A stretch of 63,631 nt of DNA from Chloroflexota bacterium. GTDB taxonomy: Bacteria > Chloroflexota > Anaerolineae > Aggregatilineales > Phototrophicaceae. Of the stretch, positions 15,772 to 25,797 are shown piece after piece. Both the position numbers and the translations under genes were made by a program. Within the stretch, counting starts at the first letter, position 1. Each line of letters begins with the position of its first letter. The stretch covers positions 1-63,631 of the forward strand of contig JAPOYU010000091.1 in NCBI GenBank assembly GCA_026706395.1, read 5' to 3'. Below the pieces are notes generated by a model, which worked only from the letters and a program-made list of their open reading frames with translations, searched no databases and was not told the DNA's origin.

Positions 15772-16959
15772 TTAGATATACTGGTTCACAATGTCCATCA
15801 ACTCACGGGCACGATGCCGGAATGTATGCTGCTTCAAGACTCGCGCGCGTGCTGCCGCGCCCATTTTCGCGCGCTTGCCGTCATGTCCCAGAAGGTCCCG
15901 GTAACAGTCGACAGCTTCGTCAAGGGATTGCACCACGATTATCTCTTTGCCTGGTTCGAACCACTCTTCGATACCTTCATATGGGTTGGCAACGATGCAA
16001 GCACCCAAGGCAGCGAGCTCAAAGGGCCGCGACGAAGAAGAGGCATATACGCTGGCGTGAGCGCCACGCGTGATACAAAGGTTGATCTTGCTGCGACAGA
16101 CGTACTCGCGCAGTTTGCTGAAGCTCAAATATGGAAGAGGCTGGGCATCACCTAGATTACCAAGATTCGTACCGCGGACGGTGAAGCGCGCCCGAGCCAA
16201 GCGTTGAGATGGTATCGTGATCATGTTGTCGATCCACTCACCGCGATATTCTCTGCCGTGACCATAAAAGAACAGGTCCATATCTTGCGACGACACAGTG
16301 ACCGGACGGAAAACTTCGGGATCAGCGCCGTACCAAACTGTATGAACACTGTCGATTCCAAGCCGTCGCAACAAGTCCGCTCCGCCGCTGCTATTGCAGA
16401 CAAACGCGGTGTATTCGGACAGATCGGCGCCTTGATAGATGCGGAAGCCGGAAGCGAAGCCCTTCATACTCGGCAGACTGGCTGGCACATCGCCATCAAA
16501 GTAGAGGACGGGAATGTCAAACTGCTCCGTGATCGATCGCGGAACACCCTTAAGGTGGTTGAGCGGCGCCGTCAGAAAGACTACGGCATCGACATCTTGC
16601 TCTTGAACGAGAACGCGTTCGAGATGCTGCTGCCAGAGCGGCGCAATGAAGGTTTGCGCGATTCTCCTGATCGCCCGATCGGACATGCTATCGCGCGAAT
16701 CAGACTGCTGTGCTGACGCTGAGCGGCGGGGCAAGAGAGAACGAGAGCGATCGCGCAGCGCCTTGAATACATCACCCTGCCAGCGCGCAGGGTTAGGCAG
16801 GGAGCGCCACCACAGGCTATCGACAGGCATGCCTTGATATGGCGTGGCAATGACTTCGACGCCTATTTCATACAGACCCTTCATGAGCTGCCACCAAGCG
16901 GGCGTGGCGCTGTAAGGCTGCTTGAGATCCAGCGATGAAACGACGATTAGAATCTTCAC
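15772..16959 (-). CDS. glycosyltransferase, CgeB / GT4-like
   Basis: 395 residues with the two-Rossmann GT-B layout. The N-terminal M-K-I-L-I-V-V-S-S strand starts the first domain. The C-terminal domain has F-F-Y-G-H-G-R-E-Y-R (near 238-247), R-P-F-E-L-A-A-L-G-A-C-I-V (near 319-331) and a glutamate pair E-G-I-E-E-W-F-E in the nucleotide-sugar site. The ending T-F-x-H-R-A-R-E-L matches the CgeB / Glyco_trans_1_2 group. It would transfer a sugar from a nucleotide donor to an unknown acceptor. It stands alone, facing away from the transporter operon. Confidence 0.75.
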   Translation of the reverse strand: MKILIVVSSLDLKQPYSATPAWWQLMKGLYEIGVEVIATPYQGMPVDSLWWRSLPNPARWQGDVFKALRDRSRSLLPRRSASAQQSDSRDSMSDRAIRRIAQTFIAPLWQQHLERVLVQEQDVDAVVFLTAPLNHLKGVPRSITEQFDIPVLYFDGDVPASLPSMKGFASGFRIYQGADLSEYTAFVCNSSGGADLLRRLGIDSVHTVWYGADPEVFRPVTVSSQDMDLFFYGHGREYRGEWIDNMITIPSQRLARARFTVRGTNLGNLGDAQPLPYLSFSKLREYVCRSKINLCITRGAHASVYASSSSRPFELAALGACIVANPYEGIEEWFEPGKEIIVVQSLDEAVDCYRDLLGHDGKRAKMGAAARARVLKQHTFRHRARELMDIVNQYI

Positions 16960-17331
16960 GGGTATGGACCGAAGATGGTTCTGCGGCGATTGTACACTAT
17001 GGCATCAATAATTGAACGTGGCGACGGCGCGAAGAGACTCAGCCGGTTGCCAGCCGAAAGAGCGGTGACGAGAGTCAGGTTTTCGCATTTGAACTAACGA
17101 GATAGCATGGCGAAGAATGTCATGTGTGGAACCCGCCGACACACATTGTTGCATCGGTCGCGTTAATGACAGGCTATGCGCGCAAAGAGGAAAGCGACAC
17201 CGTTAATATACAAAATTGACCAGAAAAATGAGGTCCCTTCCTATGAATAATACACAGATAACTCGATCTATGCTACAATTGCTTTGTAGTGAAACATAGG
17301 AATTCGCTCTATGGTAAGGAGACATGTAACT
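16960..17331 (+). other. divergent intergenic region upstream of the Liv operon
   Basis: 372 bases between the glycosyltransferase and the first binding-protein gene. It holds the operon promoter near 17251-17279. A 19-codon open frame at 17107-17166 has no convincing ribosome site. I see no T-box, leader peptide rich in Leu/Ile/Val, or terminator. Confidence 0.5.
17251..17279 (+). promoter_or_regulatory. extended -10 promoter of the Liv transporter operon
   Basis: TGC joined to TACAAT (17274-17279), with TACACA (17251-17256) 17 bases upstream, four of six -35 matches. A second, less well spaced TTGACC lies at 17216-17221. Confidence 0.5.
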
Positions 17332-18594
17332 ATGAAACGTCTATGCCTTATTCTCATGTTGTTGAGCCTGCTCATCGGCTTCAACGTCCCGGCCCTGGCC
17401 GACTCGCATTGTATGGATGAGCTTGGCTGTGTGGAAATCGGGCCGGACGATCCGGTCGTCTTTGGCGCGATCCTGTTGATGTCCGGCGCGGCGTCGTTCT
17501 ATGGCGAAGATACGCTTGGCGGAGTGGAAATCGCCATCAACGCGCGGGACGGCATGCTGCTCGGGCGGGAAATTGAGTTGGTTGTAGAAGATGAACAGTG
17601 CGCGGCGGAAGGCGGCCAGGCGGCAGCCCAGCGCATGGCGGCGGATGAGACCGTCGTTGGCATCGTCGGCACCACCTGTTCGGGCGCGGCCCAAGGCGCG
17701 ATGCCCATCCTGAGCGAAGCGGGCATGCTGATGATCTCGTCCTCAAATACCTCGCCGGCGCTGACCAACACCGACATAGACGCTGGCGGCACCTACTACC
17801 CCGGCTATTTCCGCACGGCGCATAACGACCTCTTCCAGGGTTCGATGGGGGCGCAGTATGCCATTGACGTTCTCGGCGCCGAGAAGGTCGCAACCGTCCA
17901 TGACGGCGATCCCTATACCGAGGGCTTGGCGGTTGTGATGGCTGAGACTTTCGCGGATCTAGGCGGTGAGGTAGTCTTCCAGGGCGCGGTCAGCAAGGGC
18001 GATACCGACATGACCGCCATTCTTACCGAAATCGCGGCGGCTGGTCCGGATGTGGTCTACTTGCCGGTCTTCGTGCCCGAGTCCGAATTCATCGTTGCCC
18101 AAGGCTCCACTACCCCCGGGCTGGAAGATGCGGTGTTTATGACCGCTGATGGCAGCTTTTCAGCCACATTCGCCCAGAACACCGGCATGCCCGCTGCTGG
18201 GGTTGTGATGACGGGGCCCTATGTCGCTGGCGACTCGTATGACGCGTTTCTTGCCACATGGGAAGAGGAGATCGGCGGCACGCCGCCTAGCGGCTTCCAC
18301 GCCCACGCTTACGACGCGGCTAACATGCTGATGAACGCTGTCGAAGCCGTGGCGGAAGAGCACGATGACGGCACTATCACCATAGGACGCCAAGCCCTGC
18401 GCGACGAGATGGCGGCGGTGGAAGGTTACGAAGGATTGACCGGCTCGCTGACCTGCCAAGACGAAACGCCATTCAAGGGCGACTGCGCGACCGGTGCGGC
18501 TCTGGCCGTCTTCGAAATTGGCGAAGCCCAGGTAAACGGCGAATGGCCCCCGCCAGTGGTTTGGGATCCGTCAATGGCGATGATGGACGAGTAG
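17332..18594 (+). CDS. livK: branched-chain amino-acid type ABC transporter, substrate-binding protein 1
   Basis: 420-residue periplasmic-type binding protein of the Peripla_BP_6 (Leu/Ile/Val-binding) family. ATG 17332 is preferred because AAGGAG sits ten bases before it and it begins a clean signal peptide (M-K-R-L-C-L-I-L-M-L-L followed by P-A-L-A-D). The mature part starts G-A-I-L-L-M-S-G-A-A-S-F-Y-G and keeps the conserved lobe motifs G-V-E-I-A-I-N, S-N-T-S-P-A-L-T and F-R-T-A-H-N-D. It captures an extracellular substrate and delivers it to the LivH/LivM channel encoded downstream. The substrate may be an amino acid, amide or urea; this class is broad. It is paralogous to the next gene. 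Confidence 0.85.
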   Translation: MKRLCLILMLLSLLIGFNVPALADSHCMDELGCVEIGPDDPVVFGAILLMSGAASFYGEDTLGGVEIAINARDGMLLGREIELVVEDEQCAAEGGQAAAQRMAADETVVGIVGTTCSGAAQGAMPILSEAGMLMISSSNTSPALTNTDIDAGGTYYPGYFRTAHNDLFQGSMGAQYAIDVLGAEKVATVHDGDPYTEGLAVVMAETFADLGGEVVFQGAVSKGDTDMTAILTEIAAAGPDVVYLPVFVPESEFIVAQGSTTPGLEDAVFMTADGSFSATFAQNTGMPAAGVVMTGPYVAGDSYDAFLATWEEEIGGTPPSGFHAHAYDAANMLMNAVEAVAEEHDDGTITIGRQALRDEMAAVEGYEGLTGSLTCQDETPFKGDCATGAALAVFEIGEAQVNGEWPPPVVWDPSMAMMDE

Positions 18595-18626
18595 AACCAA
18601 AATCCTGATTCGTCGTGAATACTTGC

Positions 18627-18663
18627 AAGACAAGCCAGAGTGCGAAAGTCTCTGGCTTGTCTT
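18627..18663 (+). terminator. strong hairpin between the two binding-protein genes
   Basis: A 14-base-pair perfect stem (18627-18640 with 18650-18663) around a nine-base loop, ending in CTTT. It lacks a long T run. It could be a partial terminator or an mRNA-stabilising hairpin that keeps the first binding protein more abundant than the rest of the operon. Confidence 0.6.
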
Positions 18664-18784
18664 TAACTTATAAGCCTGGCTTTTTCCAGTCGCAATTGAC
18701 AAGATGCCAGCACAACATTCTGTTGCTACACCGCAATATGCGCAGCATGTGTAAGCACGTATCCACCAAAGCGGGAACAATTAA

Positions 18785-20050
18785 ATGATTGAATCTATTT
18801 TCAGACTTGTTATGGTATTGAGTCTGCTAGCCATCTTTCTCCCGCCGGTTATCGCCGACGATTCATGCCAAGATCCCCTGGGCTGCGTTGTCGTGAGCCC
18901 TGACGATCCCATCGTGATTGGCGCCATGCTGGTGGTATCCGGAGCCATTAACTATTTGGGTGAAGATACGCTGGGTGGCGTTGAACTCGCCCTCCTGGCG
19001 CGTGACAACACCATACTAGAGCGCGAGATCGAATTGGTACTCGAAGACAGCCTGTGCACGGCAGAAGGCGGACAAGTGGCGGCGCAGCGCTTGGCTGCCG
19101 ATCCGACAATCCTTGGCGCTATAGGAACGAATTGTTCGAGCGCTGCGCAAGGCGCGATGCCCATAATCAGCGAATCCGGCATGGTGATGATCGCGCCGTC
19201 CAATACCTCGCCGAGCCTGACCAACGAAGACATTGCCACAGGCGGGTCGCATTTACCGGGCTACTTCCGGACCAGTCAAAATGGCCTGATTGAAGGGATG
19301 CGTCTTGCGGAATTCGCGGTATTGGCGCTCGAGGCCGAAACCTTGGCAACAGTGCATGACGGCGACCCCTATACTGAGGGGCTTGCGCGAGCAGTGGCCG
19401 ATACCTTCGCCGATCTGGATAGGGCTGTGGTATTTGAGGGGGCTGTCAACAAAGGCGATACTGACATGGCGTCTATCCTGACCGAGATTGCCGTCCACGC
19501 GCCGGATGTGATTTATGTGCCGTTGTTCGAACCCGAGTCCAACTTCTTCGCGGCGCAGATGAAACATATCGCCGGACTGGAGGACACGATAATAATTGGC
19601 GGGGCGGCAAGTTTCACATCCGGTTTCCCCGAGAATACAGGCGAAGCTGCCGTTGGCATTTACCTTTCCGGTCCGCTTGTTTCGGGTGAGGCCTATCAAG
19701 AGCTGCTTTTGCAATGGGCGGAAGAGTATGGAACCGACCCGCCCAGCGGCTATCATGCGCACGCCTATGACGCTACGAACCTGCTCTTGGACGCTTTGGA
19801 GACGGTCGCCGTCGCCAAAAATGACGGTAGCCTGGTTTTCGGCAGGCAAGCCATTCGGGATGCCATCGCTGCAACAGAGGATTATCCCGGCTTAACCGGC
19901 CGGCTGACATGCCTCGAGGAATCTCCATTCGCCGGCGACTGCTCTCCCGGCACGGCACTTGCGGTATTCGTCATCACCGAAGCCGAAGTCTATGATGACC
20001 ATTGGCCGCCGCCGGTGGCTTGGAATTTCGCAGTGGATACTTTCGAGTAG
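18785..20050 (+). CDS. livK: branched-chain amino-acid type ABC transporter, substrate-binding protein 2
   Basis: 421 residues, clearly a tandem paralogue of the preceding gene. It shares the mature start G-C-V-x-x-S/G-P-D-D-P, the G-E-D-T-L-G-G-V-E segment, S-N-T-S-P-S-L-T and the terminal W-P-P-P-V-x-W. A signal peptide occupies residues 1-25 (F-R-L-V-M-V-L-S-L-L ... V-I-A-D-D). Binding-site residues differ between the copies, which could broaden the range of substrates brought to a single permease. The start ATG 18785 has only a weak GGGAA before it. Confidence 0.85.
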   Translation: MIESIFRLVMVLSLLAIFLPPVIADDSCQDPLGCVVVSPDDPIVIGAMLVVSGAINYLGEDTLGGVELALLARDNTILEREIELVLEDSLCTAEGGQVAAQRLAADPTILGAIGTNCSSAAQGAMPIISESGMVMIAPSNTSPSLTNEDIATGGSHLPGYFRTSQNGLIEGMRLAEFAVLALEAETLATVHDGDPYTEGLARAVADTFADLDRAVVFEGAVNKGDTDMASILTEIAVHAPDVIYVPLFEPESNFFAAQMKHIAGLEDTIIIGGAASFTSGFPENTGEAAVGIYLSGPLVSGEAYQELLLQWAEEYGTDPPSGYHAHAYDATNLLLDALETVAVAKNDGSLVFGRQAIRDAIAATEDYPGLTGRLTCLEESPFAGDCSPGTALAVFVITEAEVYDDHWPPPVAWNFAVDTFE

Positions 20051-20132
20051 GCTGGATGCATTTTCACTGTGCAAAATACGCATGTAAGCGATCCGAATAG
20101 CTCTCCCCTACCGACAAATCAGCAAGGCGGTT

Positions 20133-21203
20133 ATGCCTATGTTTAAGTGGAAGACGGACGACTTTTCCTGGGTCGATTTCACGATAGATGTATTGCGTGT
20201 ACTTATTGTTCTGGGCGTCGTCATTGGCGCTTGGAACACACTGTCCTCCGGGCGCATATCCTTCGCGCAATGGGTAAACTTGTTCGCCGCGGGTCTCTCT
20301 CAAGGCAGCATCTATGCGCTGATCGCACTCGGTTATACGTTGGTCTACGGCATCTTGCTGATGATCAATTTTGCGCACGGCGAAGTGTTTATGGCCGGCG
20401 CTTTCTCCACGGTCTTTTTTGCCGAGGCTTTGAACAGGACCGGTTTTCTTAACGAGCAGCCGCTTTTGGCAATCCTGCTAATGATAGTATTTGCCGGATT
20501 GGTATCGATGACCGTGGCGATTCTCTTGGAGCGTATTGCCTATCGCCCGTTGCGCGGCAGCCCGCGCCTTGTTCCGCTGATTACCGCTATCGGCGCATCC
20601 TTTTTTCTGCAGTACACCTTCCGCGGATTGTATGGGTCCGGCTTCAAGGCCTATCCCGGTGTGAAGGCGCTGCAAGGGGTGATTCAAATCGGCGGGATCA
20701 ACATACCTGTTGTCCAAGTCTTTGTATTCTGCGCTGCTCTGCTTTTGATGCTGTGCCTCTACTGGCTGGTCGAACGAACACGCGTGGGCAAAGCGATGCG
20801 CGCTGTTTCGGAGAATAAGGAAGTCGCCCGTCTGATGGGAATCGACATCGACTGGGTAATCATGTTTACCTTTGGGGTTGGCGGTTTCCTGGCGGGTTCA
20901 GCCGGTGTCATTAACGGATTGTTCCGCCCGCAAGGCGTGAACTTCTACATGGGATTCATCCCGGGCATCAAAGCGTTTACGGCGGCCGTGCTTGGCGGCA
21001 TCGGCAACATCCCCGGCGCGATGCTCGGCGGCCTGTTTCTCGGTGTAATCGAAGCCATTGGTCCAAACCTTGTGCTCGCCGGTCTTGGCATTCCGGGAGC
21101 GAATCAACTTAAGGATGTTATCGCCTTTACCATGCTTGTATTGGTTCTGATCTTCCGCCCGCAGGGCATCCTCGGTGAGCGCCTGGCCGAGACGAAGGCA
21201 TAG
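20133..21203 (+). CDS. livH: branched-chain amino-acid type ABC transporter permease LivH
   Basis: 356-residue inner-membrane permease with about eight to nine hydrophobic segments. The LivH start of the core, G-L-S-Q-G-S-I-Y-A-L-I-A-L-G-Y-T-L-V-Y-G, is at about 54-73, with M-I-N-F-A-H-G-E-V-F-M-A-G close after it. The ATPase-contact loop R-T-R-V-G-K-A-M-R-A-V-S-E-N-K-E is near 214-229 and G-G-I-G-N-I-P-G-A-M-L-G-G near 288-300. Start ATG 20133, with AAGGCGG just ahead. It pairs with LivM to form the channel. Confidence 0.92.
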   Translation: MPMFKWKTDDFSWVDFTIDVLRVLIVLGVVIGAWNTLSSGRISFAQWVNLFAAGLSQGSIYALIALGYTLVYGILLMINFAHGEVFMAGAFSTVFFAEALNRTGFLNEQPLLAILLMIVFAGLVSMTVAILLERIAYRPLRGSPRLVPLITAIGASFFLQYTFRGLYGSGFKAYPGVKALQGVIQIGGINIPVVQVFVFCAALLLMLCLYWLVERTRVGKAMRAVSENKEVARLMGIDIDWVIMFTFGVGGFLAGSAGVINGLFRPQGVNFYMGFIPGIKAFTAAVLGGIGNIPGAMLGGLFLGVIEAIGPNLVLAGLGIPGANQLKDVIAFTMLVLVLIFRPQGILGERLAETKA

Positions 21204-21211
21204 GGGGCGTC

Positions 21212-23086
21212 ATGGAAATGTTGAGGTCGCAGAATCTACGAATAGTCGCCACCCTGGGGCTGCTGTCGGGCGCTTTCATTCTGTACATCGGCGCCGTAGG
21301 AATGATCGCGGCGTTTCATGAACGAGAAGTCGTGAAAGACTTCATAAGCCTTGGACAAGTGCTACTGCTGCTGGCTCCCTTTGTAGCGAGCTTTACAGCG
21401 GCCAACAGGCTAGGCGCTGCAAACGCGGGAGTCTTAGCGGCAGCCGCGAGCGGAGTCGTGGTAGGTGTGCTCACTGCCCTGCCCACAATAATCTTGCTGC
21501 TGTTCAACTCCGACGAGTTCCGTGGCCTGCTATATCTTAGCTTGCGACTTATCCCGTTTGTCGCCGCAACGATAATCGCTGGGAATATGTACCGGAATGG
21601 CAGAGATACGCAGATAGTTGTCGGCAGTTGGCTTGGCATCGCCGTTTTGATCGGAATCGTCACCTTTTCCTTTGCACTCATCTTTGAGATCAAGGGTGAT
21701 CTGCGATCTGTGCTGGTGAACATCAATCGCGACTGGGTCGACGTGGTGACTTTTGATAACCGGCGGGAACTCCTGACTGGCATACTGACATTGACCCTTG
21801 CTACCGTTGCGGCGGGTGTTGCCGGCGGGATATTCTGCGTGATTCCGCCGATTCCGCGCCAAGCGCTGTTATATGGGCTGGGCCTTACGCTGCTGGTTGG
21901 GGCATTTGGCGAGACAGTTCGTTTGATCCTACAGGAGAATCTGGATCGCGATACGATGCGGGAGCTGTTTCAGCGCGATACGCTGCGACAGCGGCCAGCG
22001 CTTATGCTCTTGATCGTCAGCACCGTAGTTGGCTTCCTCTGGGCCCGGTTTGGGCAGGAGGCGCGAAGGGGCTTCTCCAACATAGAACCATCACAGAGAC
22101 GCGTGGTGAACGGCGTCGGCATGCTGGTTTTCGCCGCAATTTTGATTATGCTGCCCTGGCTTATCGGGCGGACGTTGAGTGATGTGGCGGTGACTATCGG
22201 CATATTTGTGCTTATGGGTCTCGGCTTGAATATCGCAATCGGGCTCGCGGGTTTGCTCGATCTGGGATATGTAACGAATTACGCTGTCGGCGCCTACATT
22301 TTGGCTGTTTTAACATCGATCGGGCCCTTGGGCCGGCTGGACGGCGTATTCACCTTTTGGATGGTCATACCGGTAGCGCTGCTGGCGGCGATGTTTGCCG
22401 GCTTCGTTTTCGCCGTACCGGTCTTAAGAATGCGCGGAGATTATCTGGCGATTGCGACGCTGGGTTTTGGCGAGATTATCGGCAAGCTCGCGATTTCGGA
22501 TTGGCTGAAGCCGTTGATTGGCGGCGCCCAAGGCGTACAGGCGATTCCAAAGCCCATCTTCCTGGGTACTGAATTGAAGAATCCCGAGCAACTCTATTAC
22601 ATCGTGCTGGTGGCCAGCCTGGTGACGCTGTTTGTATCAGTGCGGCTGAACAACTCGCGGACCGGGCGACAATGGATGGCGATCAGGGAAGATGAAGATG
22701 TGGCGACAGCGATGGGAATCGACACAGCGCGCGCCAAACTGCTGGCGTTCACGTTGAGCGCGGCAACAGGCGGTGTTGCAGGCGCGATATTCGCCGCCAA
22801 GGTGGGCACGGTGTTCCCCAACAGTTTCACAGTCTTTATCTCCATCAACGTCTTGAGTTTGATTATCGTCGGTGGCATTGCCAGCAATCCGGGCATCGTT
22901 GTCGGCGCGATCGTGCTGATCGGAATGCCTGAGCTATTGCGCGAGTTCTCCGACTTCCGTTTCTTGATGTATGGCGCACTACTTATATTGATGATGATCA
23001 AGCGTCCACAAGGCTTCATTCCGTCCAAGCTGGTAACCCATGAAGTCAGGGCGGCTGTCAAAGCGAAAGTGGCGCCGGCGGAATAG
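21212..23086 (+). CDS. livM: branched-chain amino-acid type ABC transporter permease LivM with long N-terminal extension
   Basis: 624 residues, nearly twice the usual LivM length. The canonical core spans about 296-624: G-L-G-L-N-I-A-I-G-L-A-G-L-L-D-L-G, then R-M-R-G-D-Y-L-A-I-A-T-L-G-F-G-E-I, the contact loop S-R-T-G-R-Q-W-M-A-I-R-E-D-E-D and A-S-N-P-G. Residues 1-295 add several more membrane helices and a short polar region; I do not recognise this part. It starts eight bases after livH, behind GGGGGCG. Other Chloroflexota-like LivM proteins may share the extension. Its role (assembly, regulation or a second membrane domain) is unknown. Confidence 0.9.
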   Translation: MEMLRSQNLRIVATLGLLSGAFILYIGAVGMIAAFHEREVVKDFISLGQVLLLLAPFVASFTAANRLGAANAGVLAAAASGVVVGVLTALPTIILLLFNSDEFRGLLYLSLRLIPFVAATIIAGNMYRNGRDTQIVVGSWLGIAVLIGIVTFSFALIFEIKGDLRSVLVNINRDWVDVVTFDNRRELLTGILTLTLATVAAGVAGGIFCVIPPIPRQALLYGLGLTLLVGAFGETVRLILQENLDRDTMRELFQRDTLRQRPALMLLIVSTVVGFLWARFGQEARRGFSNIEPSQRRVVNGVGMLVFAAILIMLPWLIGRTLSDVAVTIGIFVLMGLGLNIAIGLAGLLDLGYVTNYAVGAYILAVLTSIGPLGRLDGVFTFWMVIPVALLAAMFAGFVFAVPVLRMRGDYLAIATLGFGEIIGKLAISDWLKPLIGGAQGVQAIPKPIFLGTELKNPEQLYYIVLVASLVTLFVSVRLNNSRTGRQWMAIREDEDVATAMGIDTARAKLLAFTLSAATGGVAGAIFAAKVGTVFPNSFTVFISINVLSLIIVGGIASNPGIVVGAIVLIGMPELLREFSDFRFLMYGALLILMMIKRPQGFIPSKLVTHEVRAAVKAKVAPAE

Positions 23087-23103
23087 CGTGAGGGGATGAC
23101 ATC

Positions 23104-23913
23104 ATGGCTGAAGACAAACGCAAAGGCAAGAAGCGAATCCTCGAAGCCAATGGCATGACCAAGCGCTTCAGCGGCTTGGTAGCGGTAGATAATCTTGACT
23201 TTTATATTCCGGAAGGGGCGATCGCCAGCATCATCGGTCCGAACGGGGCCGGCAAGACGACATTTTTCAATTGCATTACCGGCTTTTATCAGATCGATGA
23301 AGGCGAGATTCTGTTCGATGGCGGGCGGATCAGCGGGAAATCTCCGGACCAAATCACGCGTTCCGGCATATCGAGGACATTCCAGAACATCCGCCTATTC
23401 AACAATATGTCCGCGATTGAAAACATCATGGTTGGCCAAGAGCCGCATCTCGGGTCAACCTGGCTCGGCGCGATCCTAGGTTTGCCGACGACCCGTCAGG
23501 AAGACGAGAGAAGCGAGGTTACGGCGCGGGAATTACTCCAATTTGTCGGCTTGGAGGGCAAAGGCGATATGCTATCCAAGAATCTGTCTTACGGCGACCA
23601 GCGGCGCCTGGAAATCGGTCGCGCGCTGGCCAGCAAACCTAAGCTAATCCTGCTCGATGAGCCGACCGCCGGGATGAACCCGCGAGAAACAATTGAAACG
23701 ACGGGATTCATCCGGCGCTTGCGAGACGAACTCGGTATAACTGTGGTGCTGATTGAGCACGACATGCGCGTAGTCATGGATATTTCGGAGCACATTACGG
23801 TACTCGACTATGGGCGAAAGATCGCAGAGGGCTTGCCAGCTCAGATCCAGACAAATCCCGATGTAATCGAGGCCTACCTCGGACGTGGAGCGGCACTTGG
23901 TCAAAATCACTGA
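23104..23913 (+). CDS. livG: branched-chain amino-acid type ABC transporter ATPase LivG
   Basis: 269-residue ATPase that powers the LivHM channel. Walker A is G-P-N-G-A-G-K-T-T near residues 43-51. The ABC signature is the atypical N-L-S-Y-G-D-Q-R-R-L-E (near 160-170) found throughout LivG proteins. Walker B is L-I-L-L-D-E-P-T-A-G-M-N-P, and the switch histidine lies in L-I-E-H-D-M. The C-terminal Y-L-G motif is present. It is 17 bases from livM and 25 from livF, within one operon. Confidence 0.94.
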   Translation: MAEDKRKGKKRILEANGMTKRFSGLVAVDNLDFYIPEGAIASIIGPNGAGKTTFFNCITGFYQIDEGEILFDGGRISGKSPDQITRSGISRTFQNIRLFNNMSAIENIMVGQEPHLGSTWLGAILGLPTTRQEDERSEVTARELLQFVGLEGKGDMLSKNLSYGDQRRLEIGRALASKPKLILLDEPTAGMNPRETIETTGFIRRLRDELGITVVLIEHDMRVVMDISEHITVLDYGRKIAEGLPAQIQTNPDVIEAYLGRGAALGQNH

Positions 23914-23938
23914 TTCGTATTGAACACGGAATGCTGCT

Positions 23939-24649
<711 letters not shown>

Positions 24650-24654
24650 CCTTA

Positions 24655-25797
24655 ATGCCATCTTACGTAGACTTGTTCAGTCGCCAACATGACAAATCTA
24701 AAATCAACTCGACTTACCTATCGGAATTGGCGGGGATCGCTCTCTCTGATGACGCAGTCAGTGTTTCCGCATGGGATTGCGAACCGGTGCATGGCGGATT
24801 CGGCGGCGCGATCGGAGGGACGGCGCTCTACCGTTTCATTCTGACGATTGACTCGAGCTCCTTGTCGCTGGTTCTGAAGATCTTGCAGCGACGGAAGGGC
24901 GAGACGGGGCACTCCCCCTATTACTGGAAGCGCGAATTTGAGATCTATCGGGCGGGAATGTTGGAGGAACTGCCGGCCGGCTCCTTTGATATGCCGCGAG
25001 TTTACCGTGTGGATGATCATGGAGATAACTGCTGGATATGGATGGAAGATATCGAGGACAGGGGCGGAGACTGGTCGCTGGAAGATTTCGCGAACATCGC
25101 TGAGCGTCTCGGGCGACTAAATGGAGCCTGGCTTTGCGGGAGAGCTCTTCCACGCGCGACGTGGTTGTCCAAAAGCTGGCACAGCGCCATTGTGCCGGCG
25201 CTGGCGGACGCGTTTTCGCAACTGGACCAACTGCTTGACAATCCGCTGGCGCAAATCACCTTGCCGCTGGATGCCAAAGAGGAGGTTATGGCGATATGGC
25301 GTGACCGGGAGCAGTTTCGCCTGGCGCTGTCAAAGCTCCCTTCAACGTTTTGCCACTATGATGCGTTTCGCCGCAATATTCTGCACGGACGGGACAGGAT
25401 ATTCTTGATTGACTGGGCCTTGGCTGGAGTCGGCGGCGTTGGCGAGGATCTGGTGTCGCTAGTCGCCGTCAGTCTTTACTATAAAGGATTCACGCAGACT
25501 TACGCCAGTAAACTCGACGATATCGTATTCGCCAATTATGTCAACGGGCTGCGTGAGGCGGGTTGGCAGGGTGATCAGCGCCAGGCGCGGATCGGCTATA
25601 CCTGCGGCATGACCCTCCGCGGTTTGGCTGGCGTCAAGCAAGATATCAATCTCTTAGCGGACAGTTCCAATCACGACCAGCTTCGGCAGAACAATCATAC
25701 GGACAGCCTCGAAGATATCGCCCGATTCTTCGCCGAAATTCGACAATTTCGACTGTTGAAAATGGCGCGAGAAGCTAGGTCGCTGCTTGCTCGTTAG
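24655..25797 (+). CDS. aminoglycoside-phosphotransferase-fold kinase
   Basis: 380-residue APH/choline-kinase-like protein, five bases after livF and so part of the transporter operon. The catalytic loop reads H-Y-D-A-F-R-R-N (H234 to N241, base D236), and the metal-binding Asp lies in F-L-I-D-W-A near 252-257. An acidic W-I-W-M-E-D hinge segment is near 120-125. Enzymes of this fold phosphorylate small hydroxylated or amino substrates. Placement after an amino-acid-type importer suggests it may act on the imported compound, but the substrate is not readable from sequence. Its last 23 bases overlap the convergent EamA gene. Confidence 0.8.
   Translation: MPSYVDLFSRQHDKSKINSTYLSELAGIALSDDAVSVSAWDCEPVHGGFGGAIGGTALYRFILTIDSSSLSLVLKILQRRKGETGHSPYYWKREFEIYRAGMLEELPAGSFDMPRVYRVDDHGDNCWIWMEDIEDRGGDWSLEDFANIAERLGRLNGAWLCGRALPRATWLSKSWHSAIVPALADAFSQLDQLLDNPLAQITLPLDAKEEVMAIWRDREQFRLALSKLPSTFCHYDAFRRNILHGRDRIFLIDWALAGVGGVGEDLVSLVAVSLYYKGFTQTYASKLDDIVFANYVNGLREAGWQGDQRQARIGYTCGMTLRGLAGVKQDINLLADSSNHDQLRQNNHTDSLEDIARFFAEIRQFRLLKMAREARSLLAR

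Noticed and set aside
17107..17166. 19-codon frame as a regulatory leader peptide for the Liv operon
   Set aside because: It has no excess of Leu, Ile or Val codons, no ribosome site and no attenuator after it; it also lies upstream of the predicted promoter.
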